Shown here piece by piece: positions 11,990-22,498 of a stretch of 64,000 bases of DNA. Numbering within the stretch: position 1 is the first letter of the stretch; each line of letters begins with the position of its first letter. This stretch comes from Neostapfia colusana (Eukaryota > Streptophyta > Magnoliopsida > Poales > Poaceae): contig JASWHV010000010.1 in assembly GCA_030760725.1 (NCBI GenBank), positions 35,903,760-35,967,759 on the forward strand, given 5' to 3'. The position numbers were made by a program, and so were the translations under genes. The notes under the pieces were generated by a model. That model was not told the origin of the DNA. It did no database searches and worked only from the letters and a program-made list of their open reading frames with translations.

Positions 11990-12500
11990 CAGGCCACGTG
12001 GCGTGATCGGAGCTCGTCCCCGAGAAGTTGGGAGAGGTCCGCCGCTAAACTGACTACGTGGCAGGCTCGGGGGTCACCTCCGCAATTAAAGAGAGGTCCG
12101 ACCCTGTGGGACACGTGTTGCCCACGGAGCTAGCCTCTGCAGGAGAAGCAAAGGCATTTCCGCAAGACATGTGTCATCCTCGGAGCTAGACCTCGCGGGA
12201 ATCAGAGGACCAGTCGCGCGGGATACGTGTCGATCTCGGAGCTCACTTGTGAGAGGTCCTGTTCTATTGGACACGCGTCGCCACCGGAGCTTATCTCCGG
12301 GAGGTCTGTCGCTGCTGGACACGTGTCGACCGCGGGGCACGTCCCTGAGGAAAGAAGAAAGGGGAAGACCGGCGCCAACATGTGGCTTACATGGAGCTCA
12401 CCTCCGAAGAAGAGGGAGGTCTCGCTCGTGACGCGCGGCACAACCGGAGCTCGTCTCTGCGGGAGAAGAGATACCAGGCCCGAAAGGACACGTGGAGCTT
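11990..12500 (+). repeat. G-box minisatellite in element B 3' LTR
   Basis: About 10 imperfect units of some 45-65 bp. Each has a CACGTG-like palindrome (for example GGACACGTGTCG) followed by a GGAGCTC-type block and a CCGGGAGGTC-type block. It lies upstream of the TATA box. CACGTG is the core target of plant bZIP and bHLH factors; regulatory use here is inferred. Confidence 0.7.
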
Positions 12501-12606
12501 CTGGAGCTCATCGCCGCGGAGGTAACGAGTTATGGAGCGGTTTTTACGCGTAAAGATACTGGTACGCAACAGAAACCGAACTAAATTTCCACAATGTTAC
12601 TAAAGA

Positions 12607-12611
12607 TAAGA
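12607..12611 (+). repeat. Target-site duplication of element C, left copy
   Basis: TAAGA, repeated at 28044-28048 on the other side. Removing C plus one copy restores element B's LTR sequence as seen at 4707-4711. Confidence 0.95.
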
Positions 12612-15600
12612 TGACACGACCCCACTGGTCCTGTCGAGCCAGGATCACGCTGAGGGGTGCTGCGTTGCACAACACCGTATAACACACGTCAAAGGTACAA
12701 AGCGGAAGCGGAAGCTTTATTACATAAACAAGTTTATTAACATGTTTACATCAAAATAAGTTTAGTCCACACTCGCGGGCGTAGACTAAGCATCAAGTGC
12801 ACGTTCAGCCCTCGAACGTGTCCTTGCTAGCACACTCGCACACTAACTCTGCGGCGTGCACGACTCCCACTCGACGGGGTTCCCCTCCTGGGGTTCCGTC
12901 TCCTCTTCGGGAGTCCCTTCCTCATAGAACCCTGCAAAAGCTTCAAACACAAGCAGTGAGCACGAAGGCTCAGCAAGTCTGACCCGTCTCACCTAAACAT
13001 GAAACTTCTACATGAGGGTGATGGGTTGCATGAGGTAAAAATCATTTGCAAGGACTCGCCTAATTAGTAGAACCTTACTTTCAAGTTTTAGCAGCAGGTT
13101 GTGGAGAACTTTACGCTAAGGCACATGAGAGAGCCGCAATCAAACAAGAAACGCATTTCTCTCATGTACTTTGCCCAAAGTTGAAAAGAACTTTAGTTAG
13201 CACTAAGCTACAACATATCATTAACAATCAATATCCAACTTTCAATCAGCAACATTTTAACATGTAACTAGCCTGTTCTTTCTACGTCACGGTACAGTGA
13301 ACAAGTGGTACTCACTGACCGCGAGGGACGGCGATTATAATCGATTTACACCTGCAGGGTTACCCGAACAACCCGTCACGTACGCCCGTACTCGATGTTG
13401 CCTACAACAACCATCACGGACGCCGTACGCGACTACCTTTCACCCGTTAGCCAAATATTGAACCGGTCCCATCGTCCCGAGCAAGAGGTCCCTGCACGCG
13501 CATCTCTGTGCCGCCAGCTGATTTACACCTCGAGCTCTCAACCTACCCTCTGAACGACGGGCAATGCCTCAATACCCAGCTACCCGAGTTACATCAGTTT
13601 CCCGGTTCCCATATAGCCGGTAGGTCTTCGGTACTGTTCTAGCTTGTTCAACAGGCCCGCACACGGCTCGGTCCTCAATCGACACAAGCGGAGCTACAGC
13701 ACACAGGCCCCAAAGTCCTGCTGCCCTTACTCTCCGCTCGGTCTCATTTTCTTGCCATGTGTATCATGTGCTATCTCTACCCGAGCAATGTGCCTCTAGC
13801 CTATTCTCGCGAGTAGTTCCAACTACTCGACTTGTACCGAATCCTACTCTATCCTAGCAATGCAGTGGCTAACGGGGTTTGCAATCCTAAACCCCAACCC
13901 ATGGTTTTCTTGGCTATGCAGTGGGGTTTCCAAACAAGACTCTGATGCACAACATAAAGAAAACAAGTATGTGCTCAAAACAATAAAAATTTATAAAATG
14001 GTTAATGCAAACCGGGGCTTGCCTTGCTGCTCTTGGTCGTAGGCTAGCTGTTCCTCCGGAGTAACGAAGTCTAGGACTTCGGGTTCCTCCTCGACCTTAG
14101 CGACTACATGATAAGAACAATGTATGTATTAATTAAATGCTTTTGTATTAACTTTGAAGTTGTGAAGTCTATAACCTTTACCAGATAGACCTAATGACTG
14201 TGAAACTTTTACTGTGGCTTGGTTACAACCTAAACAGAGACTTGGTCAAGTTTTAGTTGCAGCAAAGCTCATTTGAGCCCTCCACAAATAATTATGTCCT
14301 TGACCTTAATTAAAGGCTTTTAGGGTGTTCTAGGTATTTTCATGAAACAAACTATGACTTTCTGAAAACTAGATTTTCAGAGGGTTCTAATGGAATTGGT
14401 CTCACTTAATTTGGAAGTCTCTAACTAAAGATATGAGCTAAACAATTTCAGAGAAAATTCTGAAAATGTTTCTGAACATTTTCTATTTTCTCTGGAACAG
14501 TTTTACTAATCACACCATTAGGTGGACTAAATGAGCTCAAATGGATCTGAAATTTTTATGGTAGTTCAAGGATATTTTGGTGAACATCTCAGCAAAATTT
14601 CAGGATTTTCCTCCAAATGATTCTCCAGTTAAAATTCCTAACAGTTTAAACTTTAAGGAATTAATTCTGGAGAATTAAGGAATCTCATGAAGTGACACTT
14701 GATTTTCTGGAAAGTACTCAAAGAGCTGAATCCAGCAAAATTTGGTTCACTCAATTTGGAGCTTTCTAGCCAAAGTTATAAGGATTTGAAGTTTGAAGGA
14801 AATCTGAAAATCGGGGAAAAGTTTAAACTCGCGCGTGGGCCCAGGAGACACGCGTCGCACGCCGAAGCGACAGCACACCGCGGCCCACAAGGCTTTTGCG
14901 CGCCAGCACACCCGATCCCGGCCGCAGCCGGATCCCGATTCAAAATATCGGCCGCTGACAGCTGGGGTCCACCCCCTTCTTCAACCTCGCGACACCCGCG
15001 CTCCGCCGCCGAGGGACCCCGCCGGAGAGCTCGCCGCCGGCTGCTGTACAGCTTCAAACTTCTTGATTCTGGCCGCCCCTGCCTACTTTTACTTGGGGAA
15101 CATGATCCGAGGGTCAGCTGCTCATGACAACGGCCGGAGCATGGTCGGCGACGAGCCGCCATATCGGAACGACTTCGGCCATGTCGGCTGATGCTCCTAG
15201 TGCCTCAGCTACTTGGGAAACCGGTCGGGGAGCATCAGTGGACCTCAGAGAAGGTCGACATGAACTCGGGGCAGCTCGGGGAAGGCCCGAAATAGGTCCT
15301 CACCGTGCGCCCGATACCCCCCGTGCGTTCCGCCATTAGTAGACCTTGAATTACGCCGGGCACAGAAGTTCTCCGGCCCAGAGTTGTGAAGGCAACTTGT
15401 GCGTCACCGTGTCTAGTTCGTGTGGGAGTGGCCTGAGGCCCTCTAATCCTTTCTAGAGCACGAATTAAACAGAATCGTACCCGAGGGTCGTTCTGCACAC
15501 AGAAAGGGGAAAAGTGGAAATTCGCCGCCGGTGAGCAACCACTCGAGCTGTGGCTCGGGGATGAGCAGCACCGATCACTTGCGCGTCCAAGGGTGCCTTG

Positions 15601-16656
15601 GCTCGGGCGTGACAACGCCCAGGTTGGGCTGTCCACGAGAGCCCGAGGTGCGGCGGTTTCCAGTTCCGAGTTTGATCTTTCGGCACAGCCGATATCACTC
15701 GGTTTCAATCGATTTCTATCAATGGGAAGGATGGAGGATGGTTGCTAGTACCTTGCTGGGACCTTGGAATGGAAAGAGGGAGCTGCGATCGGCTTGATCA
15801 AGCAGGAACTCGAGCGGCGGCGATGGCAGTGGGAAAAGCAGTCGCGCACGTCGGTAGCTCGGGAAATGGTGACTGAGGCACGCCGGGGAGGGAATAAATA
15901 GCTCGGCCGGCTGGCCTCCGGCTTGGGGCACGCAGCAGGAGCTGGCGCCGGCCGGCCCCTTCGGTGGCGCGCGCGCACAACAGCCGGGAACCGACTGAAC
16001 TGTGGTTCAGTCGGTTTGCTTTGAGGCTGAGGCTGACATGTGGGTCCCACTCCTCTTTTAACCTCTGAAATTTATTCCTAACAGCTGTGGTAAACAGTGA
16101 ACCCTATTCTACCCTTGGCAACTCAAATTATTCACCCAAGAGCCATTTGAATTGATCAAAGTTCAAATGAGGTTTGGTTTGAATGAATTTCAGCACAAGT
16201 GCAGTTTGAAATTCAAATAAAGTTTGAATTTCTCCCCCTTAGCTCATGTCAAGATCAACTCCAAATGGAGTGAAAATTGGTGTGTGAGCTCACAAAAATG
16301 TGCTGAGCAAGAATATGCCTTCCACTTTTAAATTCAGTGGGTGAAAACAGTTTGAATTTGAATATGTTTTCAAACTGCCCCTTTCCTATCTACACCCAAG
16401 ATGACCTCAAAAATGTTTTGAATTTGGGTGAAACTTGGCATGGACATCCTTGGCAAAGTGTAGGAGTTTTCATATGTCCAGCCCATCTATATCACATGTG
16501 GGAAGTACCACTTTTGCAATGTGTGAGTTTGTTCCCTAATGAGCATGTTGATAATTGTTACTTGCTCTTTATTTGTGTTCATCATTTTTCCTCAAATGAG
16601 GTGTGTGGTGTGGTGATGAACACTGCAAATGAGTGTCAAAAACTGAGGCCCTTACA
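12612..16656 (-). repeat. Element C 3' LTR (4045 bp)
   Basis: Left boundary TGACACGACC (reverse complement of the LTR end GGTCGTGTCA) and right boundary CCCTTACA (reverse complement of TGTAAGGG). GC-rich promoter block at 14820-15980 and a 12-bp-stem hairpin at 15989-16016. It carries the same predicted exons as the 5' copy, shifted by 11387 bp: exon 3 12843-12931, exon 2 14023-14103, exon 1 ending at 15763. The rest (about 14104-14820 and 16017-16600) is AT-rich with nothing further recognised. Confidence 0.96.
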
Positions 16657-16672
16657 TTCCTCCCCCCTTAAA
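16657..16672 (-). other. Element C polypurine tract
   Basis: On the minus strand TAAGGGGGGAGGAA runs directly into the 3' LTR start TGTAAGGG. Confidence 0.85.
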
Positions 16673-16724
16673 AGAATCTCGTCCCGAGATTATAAGGTGA
16701 AATGAGAGAGAGGACGGTGGAAAA

Positions 16725-19700
16725 TTACCGAATATGCGACGTGAAAAAGTCGGGGTAGTTAGTGCGAAGGAATTCTTCGCTCTCCCATGTCGCTTCGTCC
16801 ATGGAGTGATTACTCCATAGAACCTTGTAGAACCACAACGTACGGTTGCGTGTGGTTCGGGCCTTTTCATCAATAATCTGCACCGGTTCCTCCCGATAGG
16901 TGAGATCCGGTTGCAGTTCTTCAATGTCTTCCAGCTGAACGGTAGTTGATAGCTTGAGACACTTCCTCAGCTGGGAAATGTGAAAGACGTCGTGCACACC
17001 GGAAAGTGCTTCTGGTAATCTTAGCCGGTATGCCACCGATCCACATCTTTCGGTAATCTGGAATGGACCGATGAATCGGGGTGCTAACTTTCCTCTCACC
17101 CCACATCTGTTTACGCCCTTCATTGGAGACACTCGTAGGTATACGTGATCTCCAACTTCGAATTGTAATGGGCGCCTCCTCCGGTCCGCATACTGTTTCT
17201 GTCGGGATTGAGCGGCTTTTAGGTTCGCTTGAATTAATCGAACCTTTTCTTCCGCGTTGTTGACAAGATCAATCCCGAAGGTAACCCTCTCGCCAGACTC
17301 ACACCAATTCAATGGTGTGCGGCATTTTCTCCCGTATAGCGCCTCGTAGGGCGCCATCTTGATGCTGGCTTGGTACCCATTGTTGTACGAGAACTCGGCT
17401 AACGGCAAGTGATCATCCCAGTTCTTGCCGTGGTCGATAGCGCAAGCTCGTAGCATGTCTTCTAAGATTTGATTTACCCGCTCCGTTTGCCCATCCGTCT
17501 GCGGGTGGTAGGCTGAACTACGGATCAGCTTCGTCCCCAAGGCAGCGTGGAGCTGCTCCCAAAAACGGGACACAAATAAAGTGCCCCGGTCCGATATGAT
17601 GGTACGGGGTACGCCGTATAAGCATAGGATCCGTGAGATGTACAGTTCAGCGTACTTCTTGGCGTTGTAGTTGGTGTTGACAGGGATGAAATGGGCAACT
17701 TTGGTGAGCCGATCGACGATCACCCACACAGAATCATGTTTCTGTAAGGTGGTGGGTAAACCCACGACGAAATCCATGCTCACGTCCTCCCATTTCCAGG
17801 CAGGAATGCCTAGTGGTTGCAGCAGTCCCGGTTTCCGCATATGGTCTGCCTTCACCCTTCGACATGTATCACACTCGGACACGTATTTGGCAGTCTCTCG
17901 CTTCATCCGTGTCCACCAAAACTTGCTTCTGAGTTCTTGATACATCTTGTTGCTGCCGGGGTGAATAGAAAACTTTGATAAGTGAGCCTCATCAAAGATT
18001 TTCTTCCTTAACTCCGGGTTTCGGGGTACGACGATCCGGTCCTTGAACCATAGGACGCCGTCTTCGTCCTTCCGGAAACATTTCAACTCCCCACTGTCTA
18101 CACGTCTCCGCAAATGTGATATGCCCTTGTCATTCTTCTGGGCTGCCGCTATCTCTTCACGGATGGTGGGGATCAAAGCTAGGTTGTAGAGAGCTCCATG
18201 TGGAATCACATGTAGTGGTGGTTCGCTCTCTTCCAACGGTGTGATGGTCAGATTATTGACGTGTGACTTGCGGCTTAGCGCGTCTGCCACAACGTTTGCC
18301 TTGCCCGGACGATAATGGATCTCTATCTCGTAATCCTTTATCAGTTCTAACCATCTTCGTTGCCTCATGTTCAGCTCCTTCTGAGTGAATATGTACTTGA
18401 GGCTTTTGTGGTCGGTATATAAATGTACGAGGTTACCGAGTAGGTAGTGCCTCCACATTTTCAGTGCAAGTACCACGGCAGCGAGCTCCAAGTCGTGAGT
18501 TGGATAATTTTGCTCATGATTCCTAAGCTGCCGTGACCCATACGCGACCACCCTTCGGTCTTGCATCAACACACATCCGAGCCCAATGCCGGATGCATCG
18601 CAGTACACATCGAACGGTTTTGTTGTGTCTGGCTGCGCCAAAACCGGTGCTGATGTCAGGTGCTTGACTAAAGCCTTGAATGCTGCTTCACATGCTGGAC
18701 TCCAAACATATTTGGTAGCCTTCTTCAGCAGCTCTGTCATTGGCTTGGCAATCTTCGAGAAGTTCGGAATGAACCTCCGATAATATCCCGCGAGTCCGAG
18801 GAAACTCCGTACCTCATGAACAGTTCTCGGGGATTTCCAATTCAGCACTTGCGTGATTTTGCTCGGGTCCACAGCGATACCCTCCGCTGAGATGATATGC
18901 CCGAGGAAAGGCACTTGCGATATCCAAAACTCGCATTTGCTGAACTTTGCGTATAACTTGTGATCCCGCAGCCGTTGCAAGACTATACGCAGATGTTTCT
19001 TGTGATCTTCCTCCGACTTGGAATATACCAGGATGTCGTCGATGAAGACCACGACAAACTTGTCCAGCTCCGGCATGAACACCGAGTTCATTAAGTACAT
19101 GAAGTGAGCTGGAGCATTGGTGAGGCCAAAGGACATGACCAGGTACTCATAAAGTCCGTACCTTGTCGAAAAAGCTGTCTTTGGAATGTCCTCAGCCCTG
19201 ATCTTAATCTGATGGTACCCGGATCTTAAATCCATCTTGGAAAAGACCTTTGCTTCGACCAACTGATCAAACAACATGTCGATCCGTGGCAACGGGTACT
19301 TGTTCTTGATGGTTACGGCATTTAATGGACGGTAGTCCACGCAAAGCCGCAACGTTTCATCCTTCTTTTTGACAAATAATGCCGAACAGCCCCATGGCGA
19401 GGAGCTCGGCCTAATAAAACCCTTCTCCAGAAGGTCCGTGAGCTGAGTCTTCAGTTCAGCCAACTCCTTGGGCGCCATCTTGTACGGCCTTCGGGATATT
19501 GGCATGGTTCCCGGTGCAAGTTCAATCTTGAACTCCACCTCTCTATCGGGTGGCATCCCCGGCAAATCATCCGGGAATACATCAGGGAATTCTCGGACCA
19601 CTGGAATGTCTTCCAATCTGATGGTTGTGGCTTGATAGACACTTGGAAGTTTTATTTCTGGACTGTCCAGAAATAATGAGTGAGAACCGTGCACTCCTGA

Positions 19701-21281
19701 GTTTAAGTGCACGACTCGGAGGACGGTGTCTAAAACAGCGCCGTGGCGGTTTAACCACGACATCCCTAGGATGACATCGACCTTCTGTCCCTCTAAGATA
19801 ATGAGAGACGTGGGGTACACTCTACCCGCTAAGCATAATGGTGCTTTGGAGACCATTACGCTTGCTGAAATCTTCCCACCCGGTGAACAAATTAAATATG
19901 GACTATCGGTGGGTAGTATTGGCAAGCTGTGTTTAGCAATGAAAGCTTGGCTAATAAAATTATGCGTGGCGCCTGAACCAAATAGTACTATAGTGGGATG
20001 CTGGTGGAGTTGGAACATACCCGCAAGGATTGGCTCGCCCTCCGGCACGTCCTCAATGGCAAGCTGGTGGACAGTACCGGGCCTAGGGTTTGCCCGCCGC
20101 GCATTAGTAGGGTTCCGGGGTTGATTCCTCCCCGGAAACTGTGGTACCACTCCGCCGCCTTGCCTCTCCGGGCAACTGCTCGCGAAGTGTCCTGGACGAC
20201 CACACTTGTAACATGTGGCCGCTGCTGGTGGAGTACTTGGTGGACGAAAGCCCGGCATGCGTTGCGGAGGTGCAAACGCACGCGGCATCGCCCGCTGCTG
20301 CTGTTGTTGTTGCGGTGGTGCTGGCAGTGCCGGCCGGAATGCCGGTGAAGAATACGGCCGACCGCGGAACGGCATCGACCGCTGTGGTGGCTGCCAGCGC
20401 GGACCTGATGGTGGGCGATTCACCATCCGAAACTTCTGAGAAGGACCGCCTCCTTCTCCGCTGCTCTGCGGCGCGCTTCGCTTTCGCTCTGCCGCCGCCA
20501 ACTCCTTGCCGGAGTCTTCCTGAACAATCGCAGCATCAATTATGTCGTTGAGGCTGCCGCGATTGAACATCGCCAGCTTGTCCTTCAGGAGCGGGTTAAG
20601 CCCCTGGTAAAAGTGGTCCCGCCGCTTCTCGTCCGTATCTGCGTGATACGACGCGTAGAGTGCGAGATCGTTGAACGCTCTGGAGTACTCCAGCGCGTTC
20701 CGGCTCCCTTGTTGCAGGTGTAGGAATTCCTGCGTCTTCCTCTTCATCAAACCGGGCGGTATATGATAGGCCCGGAAGGCCGTCCGGAACTCCGCCCAGG
20801 TCATCACTCGGTCGGTGGGTTGTGAAGCACAAAAGTTGGCCCACCACGCGCTCGCGGATCCTTGGAGCTGCTGGACCGCGAACTGAGTCTTGCGCTGCTC
20901 GCTGATTTGGAGCAGCCCGAACTTCATCTCTATGGCGCGGAGCCAGTTGTCCGCGTCAAGTGGTTCATCCGCCCTTGAGAATACAGGGGGATGAGTCGCC
21001 AGGAAGTCAGAGTAGGAGCTCTGTTGGCGCTCCTCACGATCTTGACGTCTCTCTGGGCGAGACGTATTCGCAATTAACGTTTGCAGCAGCTCTGTATGCT
21101 GCTGATGTGAACCCGCCATTGCCGCGACAATGTCGGCCAATGTAACCGTTGGCAGTGGCGGTGGCGGTGTTTGCTGTTGCTGTTGCTGCTGCTGTCCCGA
21201 GGAGTCCTCGGGAGGTGGTTGGGAGGTCTCTCCCCCTTGGCTAGTACCTCCAACATCGGGGTTGGCACGAGTACGCGTCAT
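16725..21281 (-). CDS. Element C gag-pol polyprotein, 1518 aa
   Basis: A single open frame. From the ATG at 21281 (MTRTRANPD): Gln/Pro stretch, gag domain, CCHC knuckle at residues 357-370 (CYKCGRPGHFASSC), protease, RT with catalytic FIDD (Asp 748-749), RNase H (Asp895, Glu932, Asp957, Asp1000), integrase with His/His/Cys/Cys finger (about 1100-1140) and D1170, D1231, E1267 spaced D-35-E, and chromodomain at about 1465-1518. The protease signature reads LFGSGATHNF: residue 435 is Gly (GGT at 19977-19979), where B, H and I have Asp. This Asp is the catalytic residue of retroviral-type proteases, so self-cleavage should fail unless supplied in trans. The ATG follows a TTTCAG acceptor by one base. 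The alternative upstream start at 21311 is not ATG. Confidence 0.95.
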   Translation of the reverse strand: MTRTRANPDVGGTSQGGETSQPPPEDSSGQQQQQQQQTPPPPLPTVTLADIVAAMAGSHQQHTELLQTLIANTSRPERRQDREERQQSSYSDFLATHPPVFSRADEPLDADNWLRAIEMKFGLLQISEQRKTQFAVQQLQGSASAWWANFCASQPTDRVMTWAEFRTAFRAYHIPPGLMKRKTQEFLHLQQGSRNALEYSRAFNDLALYASYHADTDEKRRDHFYQGLNPLLKDKLAMFNRGSLNDIIDAAIVQEDSGKELAAAERKRSAPQSSGEGGGPSQKFRMVNRPPSGPRWQPPQRSMPFRGRPYSSPAFRPALPAPPQQQQQQRAMPRAFAPPQRMPGFRPPSTPPAAATCYKCGRPGHFASSCPERQGGGVVPQFPGRNQPRNPTNARRANPRPGTVHQLAIEDVPEGEPILAGMFQLHQHPTIVLFGSGATHNFISQAFIAKHSLPILPTDSPYLICSPGGKISASVMVSKAPLCLAGRVYPTSLIILEGQKVDVILGMSWLNRHGAVLDTVLRVVHLNSGVHGSHSLFLDSPEIKLPSVYQATTIRLEDIPVVREFPDVFPDDLPGMPPDREVEFKIELAPGTMPISRRPYKMAPKELAELKTQLTDLLEKGFIRPSSSPWGCSALFVKKKDETLRLCVDYRPLNAVTIKNKYPLPRIDMLFDQLVEAKVFSKMDLRSGYHQIKIRAEDIPKTAFSTRYGLYEYLVMSFGLTNAPAHFMYLMNSVFMPELDKFVVVFIDDILVYSKSEEDHKKHLRIVLQRLRDHKLYAKFSKCEFWISQVPFLGHIISAEGIAVDPSKITQVLNWKSPRTVHEVRSFLGLAGYYRRFIPNFSKIAKPMTELLKKATKYVWSPACEAAFKALVKHLTSAPVLAQPDTTKPFDVYCDASGIGLGCVLMQDRRVVAYGSRQLRNHEQNYPTHDLELAAVVLALKMWRHYLLGNLVHLYTDHKSLKYIFTQKELNMRQRRWLELIKDYEIEIHYRPGKANVVADALSRKSHVNNLTITPLEESEPPLHVIPHGALYNLALIPTIREEIAAAQKNDKGISHLRRRVDSGELKCFRKDEDGVLWFKDRIVVPRNPELRKKIFDEAHLSKFSIHPGSNKMYQELRSKFWWTRMKRETAKYVSECDTCRRVKADHMRKPGLLQPLGIPAWKWEDVSMDFVVGLPTTLQKHDSVWVIVDRLTKVAHFIPVNTNYNAKKYAELYISRILCLYGVPRTIISDRGTLFVSRFWEQLHAALGTKLIRSSAYHPQTDGQTERVNQILEDMLRACAIDHGKNWDDHLPLAEFSYNNGYQASIKMAPYEALYGRKCRTPLNWCESGERVTFGIDLVNNAEEKVRLIQANLKAAQSRQKQYADRRRRPLQFEVGDHVYLRVSPMKGVNRCGVRGKLAPRFIGPFQITERCGSVAYRLRLPEALSGVHDVFHISQLRKCLKLSTTVQLEDIEELQPDLTYREEPVQIIDEKARTTRNRTLWFYKVLWSNHSMDEATWESEEFLRTNYPDFFTSHIR

Positions 21282-21553
21282 TCTGAAATTCAACACAGCA
21301 GCAATTAGCACATGTCTTACTCAAAATTCCATAAACAGGAGTAAGTATTGAAGCGACGCATGATTAACTTGCACAACATTCACATATATTGATAAAGCAT
21401 AAACTTTATACAAGATACATAATTCTCGGATCTCCGAGAAGTCGTGCTCATGTCGTCACTACCTATACATACGCTACTGTCTACACGACATGTCACCGAT
21501 TACAAAAGTTGGGTTACGCTACCCTAGCTGCCCTACTTGGCAACCGTAACCCC
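21282..21553 (-). other. Spacer between orf0 and gag in element C
   Basis: 272 bp with no ORF of its own. On the minus strand it ends in GTTGAATTTCAG then A-ATG of gag, a good 3' splice site. This suggests that gag-pol may be reached by splicing past orf0. Confidence 0.5.
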
Positions 21554-22498
21554 CTACTCGGAGTAGAACTCGACCTCCTGTGGGTCGTCCTCCTCCGGTA
21601 CCTCTGCTGGTGGCTCGGGGTCTACCACCTCTTCTCCCATTCCAGGTTCTCCCATGGCTGGAAGACCCAAGACTACCGGTACGCCCAATACCGGGGGCAC
21701 GAGGTCCTGCAATGCATGCACCTCGTCCATAGCCTGGTTGTAGTCCTCTTCCCAGCCTTGTCCTTCCTCAATAGCGTCGTCCCGCTCTTGAGCAAGGTCC
21801 TCATTCTGCTGGGTTAGGGTCTGCACCAGCTCTTGCAACGCCGCAATGTCAACACGGCTCTTCTTCTTTGCCTTCTTCAGACGACGCAACTGATTGTGTT
21901 GTTCATTCAGTCGCTTGATCGTCGGAAGGAGCACATTGCGGAGTGCACTGTGAGCACTCTCAAAATGATCTCCACGGCTTGTGCTCTCCTTGAGCTTGGT
22001 GGCGAGATGCTCCGTATGAACAGCTTGGCTGTCCATCACAGCGTTTCCCGCCCTCATTTGGAGGCTGAGATTTGCCTCCGCGGGGTTGTACCTTGGGCAA
22101 CTCGGGTTTGTTGCCTCTAGGTACCTCTCTTCCCACACATGCTGAGCTCGTCCCTCCACCGGAACGAGTGCGTATGGAGTTCCCTCCATAGCCTGTACGT
22201 GTAGTTGGCAGAAACGTGACATAGTGTCACGGGCTGCCATTTGCCACATCCCTTCCGGTTGTCTTCCTCTCACCGTGACGGTGAATGGCACCCAACCGGG
22301 TGGCGTAGGCCCTGCAGGAACCTCGACATGGATCGTCCACGTCTTGTTCCCCTCTTCGCCTTCTTCCTTGGCGAAGTATTGCGGCATCTGGTTGTACCCG
22401 AAATATTGGAGCATTAGCCACAATGCTCCCGGGTAGCCGCTACGGTCAGAGCAGTGGGAAACTACCCACCCGTTCTCCAACCGTTTATCTGCTGCCAT
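21554..22498 (-). CDS. Element C orf0: coiled-coil protein upstream of gag, 314 aa
   Basis: Intact ORF between the leader and gag in the same orientation. Residues 1-150 look globular (Trp/Pro-rich, with GALWLMLQYFGYN and a PPGWVPFTVTV strand-like block). Residues about 160-265 are predicted by eye to form a coiled coil with a basic patch at 204-215 (RRLKKAKKKSR). Residues 285-314 are acidic and proline-rich. No protease, RNase or envelope signature and no signal peptide or membrane segment are visible. The ATG is immediately preceded by TATTTTTACAG, a strong 3' splice site. Extra ORFs upstream of gag have been reported for some rice gypsy elements (RIRE3/RIRE8, from memory). Function unknown. 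The oligomerising helix and basic patch would fit RNA or chromatin binding, but this is inference. Confidence 0.85.
   Translation of the reverse strand: MAADKRLENGWVVSHCSDRSGYPGALWLMLQYFGYNQMPQYFAKEEGEEGNKTWTIHVEVPAGPTPPGWVPFTVTVRGRQPEGMWQMAARDTMSRFCQLHVQAMEGTPYALVPVEGRAQHVWEERYLEATNPSCPRYNPAEANLSLQMRAGNAVMDSQAVHTEHLATKLKESTSRGDHFESAHSALRNVLLPTIKRLNEQHNQLRRLKKAKKKSRVDIAALQELVQTLTQQNEDLAQERDDAIEEGQGWEEDYNQAMDEVHALQDLVPPVLGVPVVLGLPAMGEPGMGEEVVDPEPPAEVPEEDDPQEVEFYSE

Larger units (their letters stand above)
11846..12611 (+). repeat. Element B 3' LTR, left part
   Basis: Starts TGTGAC (inverted match to the GTCACA end). It is interrupted after TAAGA at 12611 by element C and resumes at 28049. Joined length is 2962 bp. 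The stretch 11990-12500 is an array of imperfect repeats each built around ACACGTG and GGAGCTC, about 10 units. The TATA box is in the right part at 28124. Confidence 0.92.

Noticed and set aside
11990..12500. Possible CRISPR-like array (regular repeats)
   Set aside because: Units are imperfect, have no constant repeat/unique spacer alternation, and lie in a plant LTR; this is a minisatellite.
14699..15339. GC-rich ORFs of 70-160 codons on both strands of C's LTRs (duplicated at 26086-27095)
   Set aside because: Overlapping frames in both directions of a CpG-rich promoter block. They show no cross-family conservation, unlike the predicted spliced exons.
20141..20551. Plus-strand ORFs inside element C gag-pol (also 19726-20348, 21389-21817, 21833-22120)
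   Set aside because: They are antisense shadows of the GC-rich, low-stop gag-pol and orf0 frames, with no matching motifs or start context.
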